A stretch of DNA of 64,000 nucleotides from Candidatus Methanomethylophilaceae archaeon (lineage in GTDB: Archaea > Thermoplasmatota > Thermoplasmata > Methanomassiliicoccales > Methanomethylophilaceae), in assembly GCA_017540825.1 (NCBI GenBank), contig JAFYAH010000025.1, forward strand, positions 1 through 64,000, written 5' to 3'. A program made the translations under genes and the position numbers. Positions 44,401-52,720 of this stretch are shown here, in pieces. How positions within the stretch are numbered: the first letter of the stretch is position 1; the number at the start of each line of letters is the position of its first letter. The notes under the pieces are model-generated. The model saw nothing but the letters and a program-made list of their open reading frames with translations, ran no database searches and had not been told where the DNA came from.

Positions 44401-44664
44401 CATGCCTGCCCATGGGGCGTCCGCGCCGCTGTAGTCGTACATGGCGCCGCTCCCTGTGATCCTCAGGGTCTCGAACCCCACTATCTCGTAGCTCACGCTG
44501 TCTCCGCATTTCCCTGGCGCCGCATCGGACTGCTCCGATGTCGCAGGGATCAGGGCCAGGACGCAAACCGCCAGAGCCAGCAGGGCCGTCGTCCTCCAGA
44601 CGCAGGAGGTCCTGTGACGGAGAGACTGGTTGTCGTTATTGCCTGTCGTGCTCATTTTCATCAT
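41446..44664 (-). CDS. Surface protein: BspA-type LRR, transglutaminase-like, five Big2 domains
   Basis: A 1,072-residue exported protein. A signal peptide (TTALLALAVCVLALIPA) precedes ten or so BspA-type leucine-rich repeats (residues ~85-345; repeats such as VTSIGEKAFYGCSSLGSVALP). About 480-600 is a transglutaminase-like domain with C (GVCETYAAAF), H (GHTWNFV) and D (FVDATWDD). Five Big2 domains and a C-terminal membrane helix (NLLLYAGAGIVAIVAILG) followed by RGKSK complete it. BspA repeats mediate adhesion; the catalytic-triad domain may crosslink or cleave. The last two Big2 repeats are nearly identical in DNA, implying recent duplication. The start at MMKMSTTGN could be one to three codons later. 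Confidence 0.8.
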   Translation of the reverse strand: MMKMSTTGNNDNQSLRHRTSCVWRTTALLALAVCVLALIPATSEQSDAAPGKCGDSVSYEIVGFETLRITGSGAMYDYSGADAPWAGMFTISEVTIGYGVTHIGDNAFRNSWISSVSIPGSVTSIGEKAFYGCSSLGSVALPSSVRSIGEEAFCKCLGLKSISIPSGVAAIEKGTFSGCMSLGAVSIPTTVKRIGDEAFMGCTSLSYVTIPASVTAIGAEAFSASGLRSVTVPDGVGSLGRGAFSGCGSLASVVISGSVKAVSDELLYGCQSLTSVKLGSSVTTIGKKAFYWCSALESVSIPSTVASIGDMAFYGCMSLSSAGSLGSVKSFGEGSFCGCPVSASVPAKARTVTTLEYDGLPGYSDLSAVEKRLYDAVAAAITKGTESSVKLPSGMSEDDLVEYAITVMEKVQRSLKKDYRQVWDEEDGYDFMSNVDVDPSTGTIKVLKGTGFDRSSYDRTVSALRGVKVDGSSRYAQVKSIHDYVCDLITYSYEDTVTHRYHCIYNAVLGDHKGVCETYAAAFKMLCDIHGIPCVYVAGLAHAGDEEGHTWNFVQMEDGNWYFVDATWDDTGSTYSYFLRGSAAMKGRVVTDIVYPSVYYADYKAPSTGVPVTGVDIDRSSVSLSKGESLSLTATVRPADATDKTVTWTSSNIGVATVSNGTVKAVGTGSATITVRTIDGGYTDTCSITVAGPSSVPVSSVSLDRTYLEMHAGGTYRLTATISPSDATDKSVSWASSNPSAAAVDQDGNVKAVSAGSATITVTTHDGSKTASCSVSVFSDSIPAKGIKLNRASASLYEGGSIQLIATLTPSDSTDAVAWKSSNANVATVDQSGNVTAVSKGTATITASSGGGFVVASCMVTVSQADKHVTGISLSKDTLSMGIGDKAVLTATLYPADASLREVDWSSDNSSVATVDQDGNVRAVSPGKAKITAISVDGAYKAYCEVTVQEDDVPVSGITLDKARISLKEGSSQKLTATIAPANASLKEVDWMTSDASVATVDQDGNVKAVSPGKATITAISVDKALKAYCEVTVEEQPQGGASGNLLLYAGAGIVAIVAILGAALFLRGKSK

Positions 44665-44832
44665 CGTATGGATGTTGTTGGTTTGTTATCGGCCTATGGG
44701 TTTATTACTTGTCTTTGCGGCCAGCGCCGAATCTGGTTCGCAGCCTGGCAGAGGGAGGCGATCGCTCCCCTCAATGGCGATGGGAACCATCGAAAGCGGA
44801 ACGGATAAATTTGGACCAGAGGATTCCCGGAT

Positions 44833-45981
44833 ATGAGCAGCCTATGCGACCTGTTCGTCGAATTCGCCTCCCGCTATCCCTCCGCCAGAAAGGAGAGCCT
44901 GAGAGGCCATCCTGTGGCCGACCTCATGAGGAAGGGCATCGCAGGCGGCATCTCCGCCACCGGGGTGTTCGGAGACGGCTACATGGTTCGCGGAAGCGTC
45001 GGGAAGGGAGGCTGGGCTGAGATACCCTGGGCGGCCGTGTTCGATCTAGATGAGACCGACACTCTGCATCATGGGCTCTTCGTCCTCTTCGTCTATTCCG
45101 CCGACATGGGATCCCTGTTCCTTTGTCTGAACCAAGGCAGCGTCACCTTTTTCGACTCGCACGGCAGGGCGGAGACAAACAGGCATCTGGAGGAGAACGC
45201 GGCTGCGCTGCTGGGGGACCTGGACACCGAGGGCTTCGACACCGGCCGCATAGACCTGAAGGCCACCAGCAGCGTCGGGAGGTTCCTCGAGACCGGGTGC
45301 ATATGCAGCCGGAGGTACGACGTGGGCGATCTTCCCTCGGACGACAGGATCAGGGCCGACCTCGTGGATTTCAAGGGCCTGTACTCCAGGGCGATGGAGG
45401 CGGAGCGCAGGCTGGGCCTGGACATGGCCATACCGGGCAGGCGAACCGTCGTGCCGGTCGGGTTCTTCCAGGAAAGGGACGCTGTAGCCGTAGCCAGAGC
45501 AGCCGTCGGCATGATCCTGTGCCGCAGGATGCCGGACGGCGAGGTCCTGAGGAGGCGCATAACCGAGACGGAGGCGTACACGGGGGAGGACGACACCGCC
45601 GCCCACGCCCGCTTCGGCCGCACCGGCAGGAACAGGGTGCTGTACGAGGACGGCGGCAGGGCGTACGTCTACCGCTGCTACATGTTCTGGCTGCTGAACC
45701 TGACCGCGGGCGGGGAAGGCGACCCGCAATGCGTCCTGATAAGGGGCGTGGAGGGGGCCGAAGGTCCAGGCCGCGCCTCCGAGCTGATGGGCTTCCGCAA
45801 GGACATGTACGGGGACCCTCTGGACGAGGAGCACGGGCTGTGGCTGGAGGACGACGGCTTCCGTTCGGAGGTCGAGTCCGGCCCCAGGGTCGGGATCCCA
45901 TATGCCTCGGAGGCGGACAGGGAGGCTCCCTTGAACTTCAGGCTTAAGCCGCGGCGATGCGACGGGCCCGTCCCATATTAA
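44833..45981 (+). CDS. Fusion: McrB-N-like domain and AAG-type DNA glycosylase
   Basis: A 382-residue protein. Residues ~1-190 resemble the McrB N-terminal (DUF3578) DNA-binding domain: GKGGWAEIPWAAVFDLD, then HGLFVLFVYSADMGSLFLCL and a late basic part. About 206-375 are an AAG/MPG 3-methyladenine DNA glycosylase: FFQERDAVAVARAAVGMILC, RRITETEAYTGEDDTAAHA with the catalytic glutamate, YVYRCYMFWLLNL, QCVLIRGVEGAEG and GPRVGIPYA. The McrB-N domain of type IV restriction enzymes reads modified cytosines, so this fusion may send a glycosylase to modified DNA. TATA-like GGATAAATTTGG at 44,803 lies 30 bases upstream; mRNA is nearly leaderless. I do not know of this fusion in other genomes. Confidence 0.75.
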   Translation: MSSLCDLFVEFASRYPSARKESLRGHPVADLMRKGIAGGISATGVFGDGYMVRGSVGKGGWAEIPWAAVFDLDETDTLHHGLFVLFVYSADMGSLFLCLNQGSVTFFDSHGRAETNRHLEENAAALLGDLDTEGFDTGRIDLKATSSVGRFLETGCICSRRYDVGDLPSDDRIRADLVDFKGLYSRAMEAERRLGLDMAIPGRRTVVPVGFFQERDAVAVARAAVGMILCRRMPDGEVLRRRITETEAYTGEDDTAAHARFGRTGRNRVLYEDGGRAYVYRCYMFWLLNLTAGGEGDPQCVLIRGVEGAEGPGRASELMGFRKDMYGDPLDEEHGLWLEDDGFRSEVESGPRVGIPYASEADREAPLNFRLKPRRCDGPVPY

Positions 45982-45990
45982 AGAAAGGCT

Positions 45991-46019
45991 CCCCGCATCT
46001 TCATATGAGCTATGCGGGG
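45991..46019. terminator. Bidirectional terminator hairpin
   Basis: CCCCGCAT (45,991-45,998) pairs perfectly with ATGCGGGG (46,012-46,019), 10 bases past the glycosylase stop and in front of the convergent topoisomerase VI gene end. Confidence 0.65.
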
Positions 46020-46079
46020 CATCGGACGCCTCGTGCTGGCGCCCGGAAGGAGTTTGCGTGGTGCCGCCTCGAGGGCAGA

Positions 46080-47168
46080 TCACAGCACGCCCATGTCCGT
46101 GAGCTTCTCCGGGAGGTACGTGTCCGTCACGTAGTCCAGGCCGTACTTGGCCAGCGCCTGCTGCTCTGACTTCTTCTTCATCTCCAGCATGGTCTGTATC
46201 TCGGTTACCCAGAACTCGTCCGCGAACCTGGGGTCGCTGAGCTCCGCGTTGAGCGCGCCGATGTCCTTGTCGTTCAGCTTGTCCGTGGGCAGGCTGTAGT
46301 TCAGGATGTCGGAAGCCGTGACGCCGATGAACTGGGCAGTGGGAGTCGCCAGGTACTCGGAGATGTGCGCGGTCTTGATGGCCCCGTAGGCCACCGACGC
46401 GAATATCCTGAACGACCAGGGGTCGCCGTCGGTGAAAACGGTCACAGGGAGGTCGTACTCCTCGTTCAGCCTCTTGATCAGGCGCCTTGTCGACCTCGCT
46501 GGCTGCCCGCTCAGATGGACCAGCGCGCAGTCGTACTTCTCGGGGAACCCGTTCTCGATCAGCCTGGCGTACATACCTCCTGTCTCTATCGCCATGATGA
46601 ACTTCGTGTTGCCGGGATCGATCTGGAACGTGTCCTCCTCCACCTTGTACGGGACGGCGAATCCCGCCTCGGACACGTCGTCGATGCAGTTCATGGTCTT
46701 CATGCCCTTCTTGGTCATGGTGGTGAAGTTCAGATCGCCGTAGACGTGGGCCCCTGACTCCTCCGGGCGGAGCTTGAAGTCCTCCCTCATGCACCCGGTG
46801 ATGGTCTCCAGATCCTCGGCGAGGAGGTTGCTCTCGTCCTGGGAGTGGAACTTGGCGTTGTTCCATCCCTCGGATATGTAGTACATCTCCCTTAAGGTGG
46901 ACGACTTGCTGTCGCGGATCATGTCGTTGATGAAGTCGGACGTGTACACCGTCCTGAGCATCATCACCGCTCCGTTGACCGTCTTCGCCGTGCGCGACGT
47001 CTTCAGGTCCCCGTAGGTCCAGACGCTGTGGCGGCTGTCGAACTCGATGTTCTTCTTGGACCTCAGGGGCAGCTCCATGGCGGGTATGTCCCCTCCGTCG
47101 AGCTGGTCGTAGATCCCCTCGACGACTCCGGTGAGGCTGTCGAGCGCTTTCTGCTGTCTTTCATTCAT
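46080..47168 (-). CDS. top6A: DNA topoisomerase VI subunit A
   Basis: A 362-residue Spo11-like subunit that cuts both strands. The catalytic tyrosine lies in [14 protein letters not shown] (about residue 98), and the toprim acidic residues are in [11 protein letters not shown] and [10 protein letters not shown]. The end contains [12 protein letters not shown] and [12 protein letters not shown]. Start [11 protein letters not shown] at 47,168 overlaps the end of top6B by 8 bases, so the two are translationally coupled. Confidence 0.95.
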   Translation of the reverse strand: MNERQQKALDSLTGVVEGIYDQLDGGDIPAMELPLRSKKNIEFDSRHSVWTYGDLKTSRTAKTVNGAVMMLRTVYTSDFINDMIRDSKSSTLREMYYISEGWNNAKFHSQDESNLLAEDLETITGCMREDFKLRPEESGAHVYGDLNFTTMTKKGMKTMNCIDDVSEAGFAVPYKVEEDTFQIDPGNTKFIMAIETGGMYARLIENGFPEKYDCALVHLSGQPARSTRRLIKRLNEEYDLPVTVFTDGDPWSFRIFASVAYGAIKTAHISEYLATPTAQFIGVTASDILNYSLPTDKLNDKDIGALNAELSDPRFADEFWVTEIQTMLEMKKKSEQQALAKYGLDYVTDTYLPEKLTDMGVL

Positions 47169-49197
47169 CGTCAAGGTCCTCATCCTCCTCCTCTTCCTTC
47201 TCGTCGTCGTCCGCCACGTAGTCGTCCGCGGACTCTACTATCTCCATTCCCTTTATCCCCCAGTCGCCGGGGAGCATCTCGGCGCCCATCACCATCACCG
47301 GGTTGAGGCCGGAGAAGTAGATGTCGTCCGCGTCGAAGGTGTCGGCCATGTCCCCCGTGAGGTCGAAGGTTATGGAGACGTTCGTGGACGGCTGGATGTC
47401 CTTGATCTCCCAGTTGGCCTTCCCTTCGTCGTTGATGTCCAGGAAGTAGGGGGACGAGTACACCGACAGGTCCTTCAGGCACTCCTTGGGGAGCTGGGCG
47501 TGGAGCCTGAAGGTGCGGACGGTGCTGGTGTAGTTGTAGACCGTGTAGGTGACGGTGCGCTTGGACTTCCCGTCCTTCTTGACGGAAGGCTCGATCCACA
47601 CGACGTTCATGATGCGGGTGATGGTCCTGTCGAGGTTCGGGACGGGCCTTCCGAGGTGCTCGGCCGCCTTCTTCGCCATGTCCGGGAGGATCTCCTGAAC
47701 GATCTCGAACTTCGCGTGCGTCTTGTTTTTGCGCTCCATCTTGTTCAGGTGGCTCTTCAGGTTCCTGGCGCAGAGCCTCAGGGCGAGCCCTATCTCGCTC
47801 TGCAGCTCGGGGAACCCTGCTACCGCCTCCTTCCCTTCAGAGGTGAACGGGACCTTGGTGGAGGCCACGTGGACGAGTATTATCGCGGGCCCGAAAGGTA
47901 TGCCTTTCCCTCCCCTCTGCTCCAGGCCGTACCTCCTCCAGTCCATCTCCGATATGGCCTTAGTTATGGCGCAGGCGCCCTGCTGGTACAGGAGCGGCAC
48001 GCGGTTGGCGAACCTGAGTATCTGGACCTGGCTGTCGGAGGGTATGTCCCCGCCGTAGACGATTCCCGCCTCGACGACGAACGGGTTGCCGTTCACGGCC
48101 TTCGGGGAGCGGGTGACCGGGGTGGCGTAGTACTCGGGGCGGAGGCCGTCGAGGACGTGCATCAGGCCCTTCTTGATGAGGGTGTCCCCTATCGGCGACA
48201 GGCAGTCGGTCGGAGGGGCCATTATCTTCACCTGCTTTATTGCGTCCAGGATGGCGATGGCCTCCTCGCGCGTCAGCTTGCCGGGGCTCTTGGAGCCGTC
48301 GACCTTGGATATGTCCAGGATCTCCTTGGTCAGCCTGTCCGTTATCCTCGAGAAGTCGTTCTTCAGGAACGCCGCCACCGTCTTCTGGGCCGAGTTGCTG
48401 GAATACTTCAGCAGGTCCCCGATTTCCATGCCTTCCGGGTGGGGCTTGATCTCCTTCGGCCTCGGGGGCATGATGTCGGTCGCCCTCTCGAACACGTACT
48501 TCTTGCCCTCCGGGTCGTGGAACGTGATCTGGGCATGGGGGTTCACTATGGCGGTGTTCTTCAGGTACTCGAAAACTGATTGCTTCCCGGTGATGTACCT
48601 TCCCTTTATGGTGTACTCTATCCTGGTGCCGTGGTCCTTCCCTTCCCATTTGAACACGTTCTCGTTGGATGTTATCGGACGGTTCTTCTTGGTGTCGATT
48701 ACGATGTCCATCTCGTTGGCCATCTCGAACTCGCCCTCTATCTTGGAGACCACATGGGCGGGCTTGCCGGTCGTTATGTTCCCGTACATGACCGTGGCGG
48801 ATATGCCTATCCCCTGCTGCCCTCTGGACTGCCTCAGCGCATGGAACCTGGACCCGTAGAGCAGGCGCCCGAACACGTTGGGTATCATCCTGTATACGAT
48901 CCCGGGGCCGTTGTCCTCTATGGATATGTGGTAGTCCTCGTCGTCGATCTTGTCTATGCGCACCTCTATGTCCGGGAGGATGTTGGCCTCCTCGCATGCG
49001 TCGAGGGAGTTGTCCACGGCTTCCTTTATCCCCATAAGCAGGGATTTAGAGCGGGAATCGAATCCGAGGATCTGCTTGTTCTTCTCGAAGAACTCCGTCA
49101 CGGAGATCTCCTGCTGCTTGGCGGCCATCTGTTCCGCCGTCGGGGCCTTCTTCTTGGTGGTGGAGGCCGGCTTCTTGTTCTCGCTGTCTGAGGGCAT
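47161..49197 (-). CDS. top6B: DNA topoisomerase VI subunit B
   Basis: A 678-residue GHKL ATPase subunit of archaeal type IIB topoisomerase. The Bergerat fold is seen as [38 protein letters not shown] and [18 protein letters not shown]. The transducer domain and H2TH region follow; the C-terminus is strongly acidic ([12 protein letters not shown]), an extension beyond the usual end. It relaxes and decatenates DNA with top6A. ATG at 49,197 (MPSDSENKK) is preferred to one at 49,230. Confidence 0.95.
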   Translation of the reverse strand: MPSDSENKKPASTTKKKAPTAEQMAAKQQEISVTEFFEKNKQILGFDSRSKSLLMGIKEAVDNSLDACEEANILPDIEVRIDKIDDEDYHISIEDNGPGIVYRMIPNVFGRLLYGSRFHALRQSRGQQGIGISATVMYGNITTGKPAHVVSKIEGEFEMANEMDIVIDTKKNRPITSNENVFKWEGKDHGTRIEYTIKGRYITGKQSVFEYLKNTAIVNPHAQITFHDPEGKKYVFERATDIMPPRPKEIKPHPEGMEIGDLLKYSSNSAQKTVAAFLKNDFSRITDRLTKEILDISKVDGSKSPGKLTREEAIAILDAIKQVKIMAPPTDCLSPIGDTLIKKGLMHVLDGLRPEYYATPVTRSPKAVNGNPFVVEAGIVYGGDIPSDSQVQILRFANRVPLLYQQGACAITKAISEMDWRRYGLEQRGGKGIPFGPAIILVHVASTKVPFTSEGKEAVAGFPELQSEIGLALRLCARNLKSHLNKMERKNKTHAKFEIVQEILPDMAKKAAEHLGRPVPNLDRTITRIMNVVWIEPSVKKDGKSKRTVTYTVYNYTSTVRTFRLHAQLPKECLKDLSVYSSPYFLDINDEGKANWEIKDIQPSTNVSITFDLTGDMADTFDADDIYFSGLNPVMVMGAEMLPGDWGIKGMEIVESADDYVADDDEKEEEEDEDLDDE

Positions 49198-49451
49198 CCG
49201 GGCCTGCAATAGAATCGTGTTTCTTAACATTTGTCGCAGATTCTATCAGGATAGCGTATTTGGACGCAGAGTCGTATATTCAGCCTTTTGTCATCGAAGA
49301 TGCGGGTGCGGTCACCAAAAATCGTAATGTTCTCGGCAGGCTTGTATCTTCGAAACACGAGATCATCGGTCAAGCAGTGAATTGCACGCATAACCATTAT
49401 ATGCTGAGGGCCGGGATTGGAAATCGCCAGGGTGGGAGTCCGGCGCGCAGG

Positions 49452-49671
49452 ACTTCCCTTTGCGCCGGCCTCTGTCCTGAGTAGCCATGAGGGAGGTGAA
49501 ATCCTGAGTGAGGAAAAGGACCAGGGCCACACTGCAAAATTGTCCCTGGTCCTCGAGGCGGCTCGGCTCTTGTCCGAGCTGCTGAGATGGGCCTTCACTT
49601 GAAGGCAACAAACCTCTTACGGCCCTTCGGGGCCGGCATCGAAGTTCAAGACTTAATTCTCGTCCCAGGAT
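49452..49671 (-). ncRNA. Candidate structured RNA, copy 1 of a tandem pair
   Basis: About 210 bases closely matching the copy at 49,828-50,050. Shared features: GGACCAGGG/CCCTGGTCC (9-base perfect stem, 49,518-49,552), a CGGCTCGG-type hairpin, a GCCTTC-ACTT-GAAGGC hairpin, and GGCCC/GGGCC closed by TTCG. Changes between the copies cluster in loops, and two stem changes keep G-U pairs only on the minus strand. On that strand a TATA-like TTAAATCC precedes the conserved CCTGG. Strand is inferred. It does not match rRNA, tRNA, RNase P, SRP RNA or a riboswitch as I know them. Confidence 0.45.
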
Positions 49672-49827
49672 TTAATGCCATCGCACGGCGTCAATTGGGA
49701 AATGCATGTATGAGTCAATCCAGCAATCAGTAGCGCTGACGAAAGAGTGATTTATGCAGGGAATGCCGCCATAGGTGAACGGCAATGCCGTGGGCGCAGA
49801 ACGAATTCTACCATTGGGAGCAATGTG

Positions 49828-50050
49828 CAGGGCATCTCCAGCGCCGGCCTCTGTCCTGAGTGCCATGAGGGAGGTGAAATCCTGAGTGAGGAAAAGGACC
49901 AGGGCGGCCATGCAAAACTGTCCCTGGTCCTCGAGGCGGCCCGGCCCTTGTCCGAGCTGCTGAGATGGGCCCTCGCTTGAAGGCGACAAACCCCTTACGG
50001 CCTTTAGTGGCCGGCATCGAGGTTCGGATCTTCATCCTCGCTCCAGGATA
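49828..50050 (-). ncRNA. Candidate structured RNA, copy 2 of a tandem pair
   Basis: Second copy, offset by about 379 bases. The 9-base stem GGACCAGGG/CCCTGGTCC is identical, while its loop differs at most positions (CGGCCATGCAAAACTGT against CCACACTGCAAAATTGT). A single-base indel (AGTAGCC against AGTGCC) breaks any shared open frame at the start. On the minus strand TTATATCC lies at the matching place before CCTGG, fitting a promoter for each copy. Both copies also keep a short plus-strand frame ending at the same TGA, so a peptide is a less likely alternative. Confidence 0.45.
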
Positions 50051-50124
50051 TAACATCATTGCTCCGCCGTCATCGATGCTATAAGGCGCTGGACCTGAAG
50101 CTGCCGTCCTAAAATGGTCGCAGA

Positions 50125-50181
50125 AGGGTTCGGAAATGCGAACCCTATGGTTTGGAAGAGGGCGCCCTTTGGGGGACGCCC
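50125..50181 (-). terminator. Hairpins after the zinc-ribbon membrane protein gene
   Basis: AGGGTTCG (50,125-50,132) pairs perfectly with CGAACCCT (50,139-50,146) around six bases, and GGGCG/CGCCC (about 50,160-50,181) forms a second hairpin close to the stop at 50,188. Confidence 0.5.
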
Positions 50182-50187
50182 ATGGTT

Positions 50188-51303
50188 TCATTCGTCGTCC
50201 TCGTCGAACACGGCGCCGCACTTGGGGCACCTCTTGGCGTTAGCCGGGACCCTGGCTCCGCATTCGGTGCATTCGAAAACTTCTGTGCTGGTGTCGACGC
50301 TCCCGTCGGCGTGGCGAATCTCGCTCTCGAAGCCGTCGTCGAAGCTCTTGCCGCACTTGGGGCAAACGGTAGCGTCCTCGGTTATCTCGCATCCGCACTC
50401 GGAGCAGACGAACTTGTCCTTCTTCTTGGGCTTCAGCTCCTCCGGGACGTCGATGTACTCTCCGCATTTCCTGCAGTTGACCTCGCCGGGAAGGACAATC
50501 GCTCCGCACTTCTTGCACCTGCCGTATCCCCGAGGGTACAGGCGACCCTCCTTCTCCATCTTCTCGCGGGTCTTGCCGAGGCTCCTCCTCATCAGAGCAG
50601 AGAATATCAGGATGATGAAGTACATGGCTGCGATGTACGCCGTGATGTACGCGGACCCGACGAAGCATATCGACATCATGTCGCCGTCGGATATGCCCGT
50701 GTCTATGGTGAACGACATCCCGTTCTTCATGTCGCCGTCGACGAACACGCTGACGAGGCACAGCTTCCCTGCTGGAAGGTTCAGCTCGACCGTTCCTCTG
50801 TAGCTGGTCGGCGATTTCTCGGCGTAAGGGATGTCTATCGTCTTGGAATCCGTGGACCGGACTGCCCCGAAGGCGATCCCGCTGACCGTCCCGTACTTGG
50901 CGACAGGCTTGAACTCCTTGCCTTCGGCAGGGACCAGGGTCATCGTCAGGACGCCTGTGGCCTCGTCGTACGAGACGTCCTGGACGCACTTGCCGTCCTT
51001 GTTGATCATGTCCGCCATGTCATGGTTGATCCCCATGTATCCGAACGTCCCCAGAGCTATGGACAGGACGATGAACACCACCCCGATGATCGCCTTCATC
51101 CTCACGGAGGTGACGCCGAGGAGGTGGGGTATCATGTACAGCAGGACAGCGACTATCAGGAAGCCGATGCACATCGAAGCGAATCCCAGCGCCTCCAGGA
51201 CGAGAGCGATGGCGATCGCGCCGATTATGGCTACGAGCTGCTTGGTACTGAGGGCGGAGAACTCCTCTCTGAGGCTCTTCCTGCCTTCCGCCGTTTCTGT
51301 CAT
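50188..51303 (-). CDS. Membrane protein with three C-terminal zinc ribbons
   Basis: 371 residues. Three hydrophobic helices at the start (LVAIIGAIAIALVLEALGFA and following), then a likely extracellular domain (about residues 100-215), one helix (SAYITAYIAAMYFIILIFSA), and a cytoplasmic tail with three zinc ribbons of the CxxC...CxxC form: CKKCGAIVLPGEVNCRKCG, CSECGCEITEDATVCPKCG, CTECGARVPANAKRCPKCG. The architecture is recurrent in Thermoplasmatota; function unknown, perhaps sensing or protein binding at the membrane. Confidence 0.65.
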   Translation of the reverse strand: MTETAEGRKSLREEFSALSTKQLVAIIGAIAIALVLEALGFASMCIGFLIVAVLLYMIPHLLGVTSVRMKAIIGVVFIVLSIALGTFGYMGINHDMADMINKDGKCVQDVSYDEATGVLTMTLVPAEGKEFKPVAKYGTVSGIAFGAVRSTDSKTIDIPYAEKSPTSYRGTVELNLPAGKLCLVSVFVDGDMKNGMSFTIDTGISDGDMMSICFVGSAYITAYIAAMYFIILIFSALMRRSLGKTREKMEKEGRLYPRGYGRCKKCGAIVLPGEVNCRKCGEYIDVPEELKPKKKDKFVCSECGCEITEDATVCPKCGKSFDDGFESEIRHADGSVDTSTEVFECTECGARVPANAKRCPKCGAVFDEDDE

Positions 51304-51327
51304 CGGGGGCCTATCCGTAGGTTTCTA

Positions 51328-52587
51328 TTAATAAGTTGACCGTCGGCCGTCTCCCTTGCGGAACAGGCATCGGACGCTGTCTTCCGCAATCCCCGGATCT
51401 TGAGAATCGGCCTGAGGCGCAGCTCCAGCGTTTTTCCTGCCAGGGCGCCTCTCCTCGGGGCAGATGAGCTCGGCGGCGTTGATTATCGCCTCCAGGGCTT
51501 CCCTGTCGGCAATGCTGTAGAACGTGCTACGGCCATTTTTCGCGCTGACGATGACGCCGGAGCCTCTCAGGATGCTGGTGTGGTACGTGAGGAGGTTCTC
51601 CCTCAGGCCGGTCGCCTCGCATAGCGCCGAGTTGTTCATAGGTCCGCGCATGAGCAGCCTTAGGATCCTGTAGCGGAACGGGTTCGCTATCGCCTCCAGA
51701 GACTGGGGGGCGGCTTCGGATTCGACGGCCGGGGTCAGACTGCTCCCTTCGTCCAGAATATTTCCGGAGAAAGGCTTCCTGGCGCACATGGTGTATCTGA
51801 CGGGAATCCTCGCAGGGCCGTCCTCCGTGTAGGTGTTGTAGTCTTCCGGGTCGGTGCACCTGAAGCTGACGTCGTTCATGCCGGAGTACGTCATCATCCA
51901 GAGGTCCCACGAGGGTCTTCTGACGCGGTTCGGATAGAGCTTCATGGCTATCTCCCCAAGGCGGGCGTAGTCGACGTTCCCCATCTCCGCGCGGAAGGCT
52001 ATCTCTTCGGCGCCGTACTTGAGGCGCATGTACCTGTCCCTCTTCGCATACTCCTCCTTCTTCGTCTGGAAGTAGTAGCTCCCGTCCATGACTACTACCC
52101 TTCCGCCGGGACGGAGGATCCTTATCCATTCGCGGTAGGCCATGCCGGGGTTCGGGAGGGTGAACACGAGGTTCCTGGCGACCACGGCGTCGAAACATCC
52201 GTCCTGGAAGCCGGTAGAGGCCGCGTCCCCCCTTACGAACTCTATGTCCAGCCCGGACTGGGCGGCGTTCCATCTCGCTTCCTCCAGCATGCTCTCGCTC
52301 ACGTCCAGGCCCACGGCCTCGTGCCCCGCCTTTGCCAGGAGGATGGCCACGAACCCTGCTCCGGTTCCGGCGTCGAGCACCTTCAGCCTGCGGCCTCCGG
52401 GGATGCAGCGCTCCAGCTCCGAAGCGACTTGGCTGCTGTTCTTCAAGATAATTCTGGTGAACAGCCCGTATCCTCTGGCGCAGCCGCTCCAGAACTCGGT
52501 GACCTCCTTCTGGAGGGGCTCGCAGACCTCTTTTTCTGGCAAATTCAGGGGACCGTTGCCCATGATTTGAATAACAGGCGTTTTCAT
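51328..52587 (-). CDS. SAM methyltransferase fused to an ArsR-type winged helix
   Basis: About 419 residues. The N-terminal Rossmann methyltransferase shows LKVLDAGTGAGFVAILLAKAG, EAVGLDVSESMLEEAR, VRGDAAS and VVMDGSYYF (residues ~55-200). The last ~110 residues hold an ArsR-like helix-turn-helix: LEAIANPFRYRILRLLMRG, then NLLTYHTSILRGSGVIVSAK and STFYSIADREALEAI. It diverges from the first binding protein gene with 133 bases between, so it may be both a modifying enzyme and the local regulator (inference). Substrate unknown; a low-molecular-weight metal ligand is one idea given the transporter next door. ATG at 52,587 or 52,590 is preferred over a start at 52,614. Confidence 0.75.
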   Translation of the reverse strand: MKTPVIQIMGNGPLNLPEKEVCEPLQKEVTEFWSGCARGYGLFTRIILKNSSQVASELERCIPGGRRLKVLDAGTGAGFVAILLAKAGHEAVGLDVSESMLEEARWNAAQSGLDIEFVRGDAASTGFQDGCFDAVVARNLVFTLPNPGMAYREWIRILRPGGRVVVMDGSYYFQTKKEEYAKRDRYMRLKYGAEEIAFRAEMGNVDYARLGEIAMKLYPNRVRRPSWDLWMMTYSGMNDVSFRCTDPEDYNTYTEDGPARIPVRYTMCARKPFSGNILDEGSSLTPAVESEAAPQSLEAIANPFRYRILRLLMRGPMNNSALCEATGLRENLLTYHTSILRGSGVIVSAKNGRSTFYSIADREALEAIINAAELICPEERRPGRKNAGAAPQADSQDPGIAEDSVRCLFRKGDGRRSTY

Positions 52588-52649
52588 CATATATGTTTCG
52601 AAGCAGCAGAACATAACATCAAAAAAAATTGATTGATAAATCGCTTTCA

Positions 52650-52720
52650 GAGCAACCTTTATGTAATGAATACTTTAGTGAAAGGGTAATTGGATGTAAA
52701 GTCCAATATCGAGTGATAAA
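52650..52720 (+). promoter_or_regulatory. Promoter and operator of the first binding protein operon
   Basis: A TATA-like TTTATGTAAT near 52,659 is followed by a perfect inverted repeat ATTGGA-N7-TCCAAT (52,689-52,694 and 52,702-52,707), which would cover the transcription start. GTGAT (52,712-52,716) is the Shine-Dalgarno. The repeat is a plausible site for a metal-dependent repressor. Confidence 0.5.

Noticed and set aside
49417-49980. Two short paralogous peptides on the plus strand of the RNA pair
   Set aside because: The substitutions are not biased towards synonymous sites, and a one-base indel shifts the frame before the shared part; hairpins with conserved stems fit better.
49452-50050. 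RNase P RNA, SRP RNA or cobalamin riboswitch
   Set aside because: A GGTGAAATCC-like stretch recalls the cobalamin riboswitch, but the rest of the B12 box is absent; the RNase P and SRP conserved segments are also not found.
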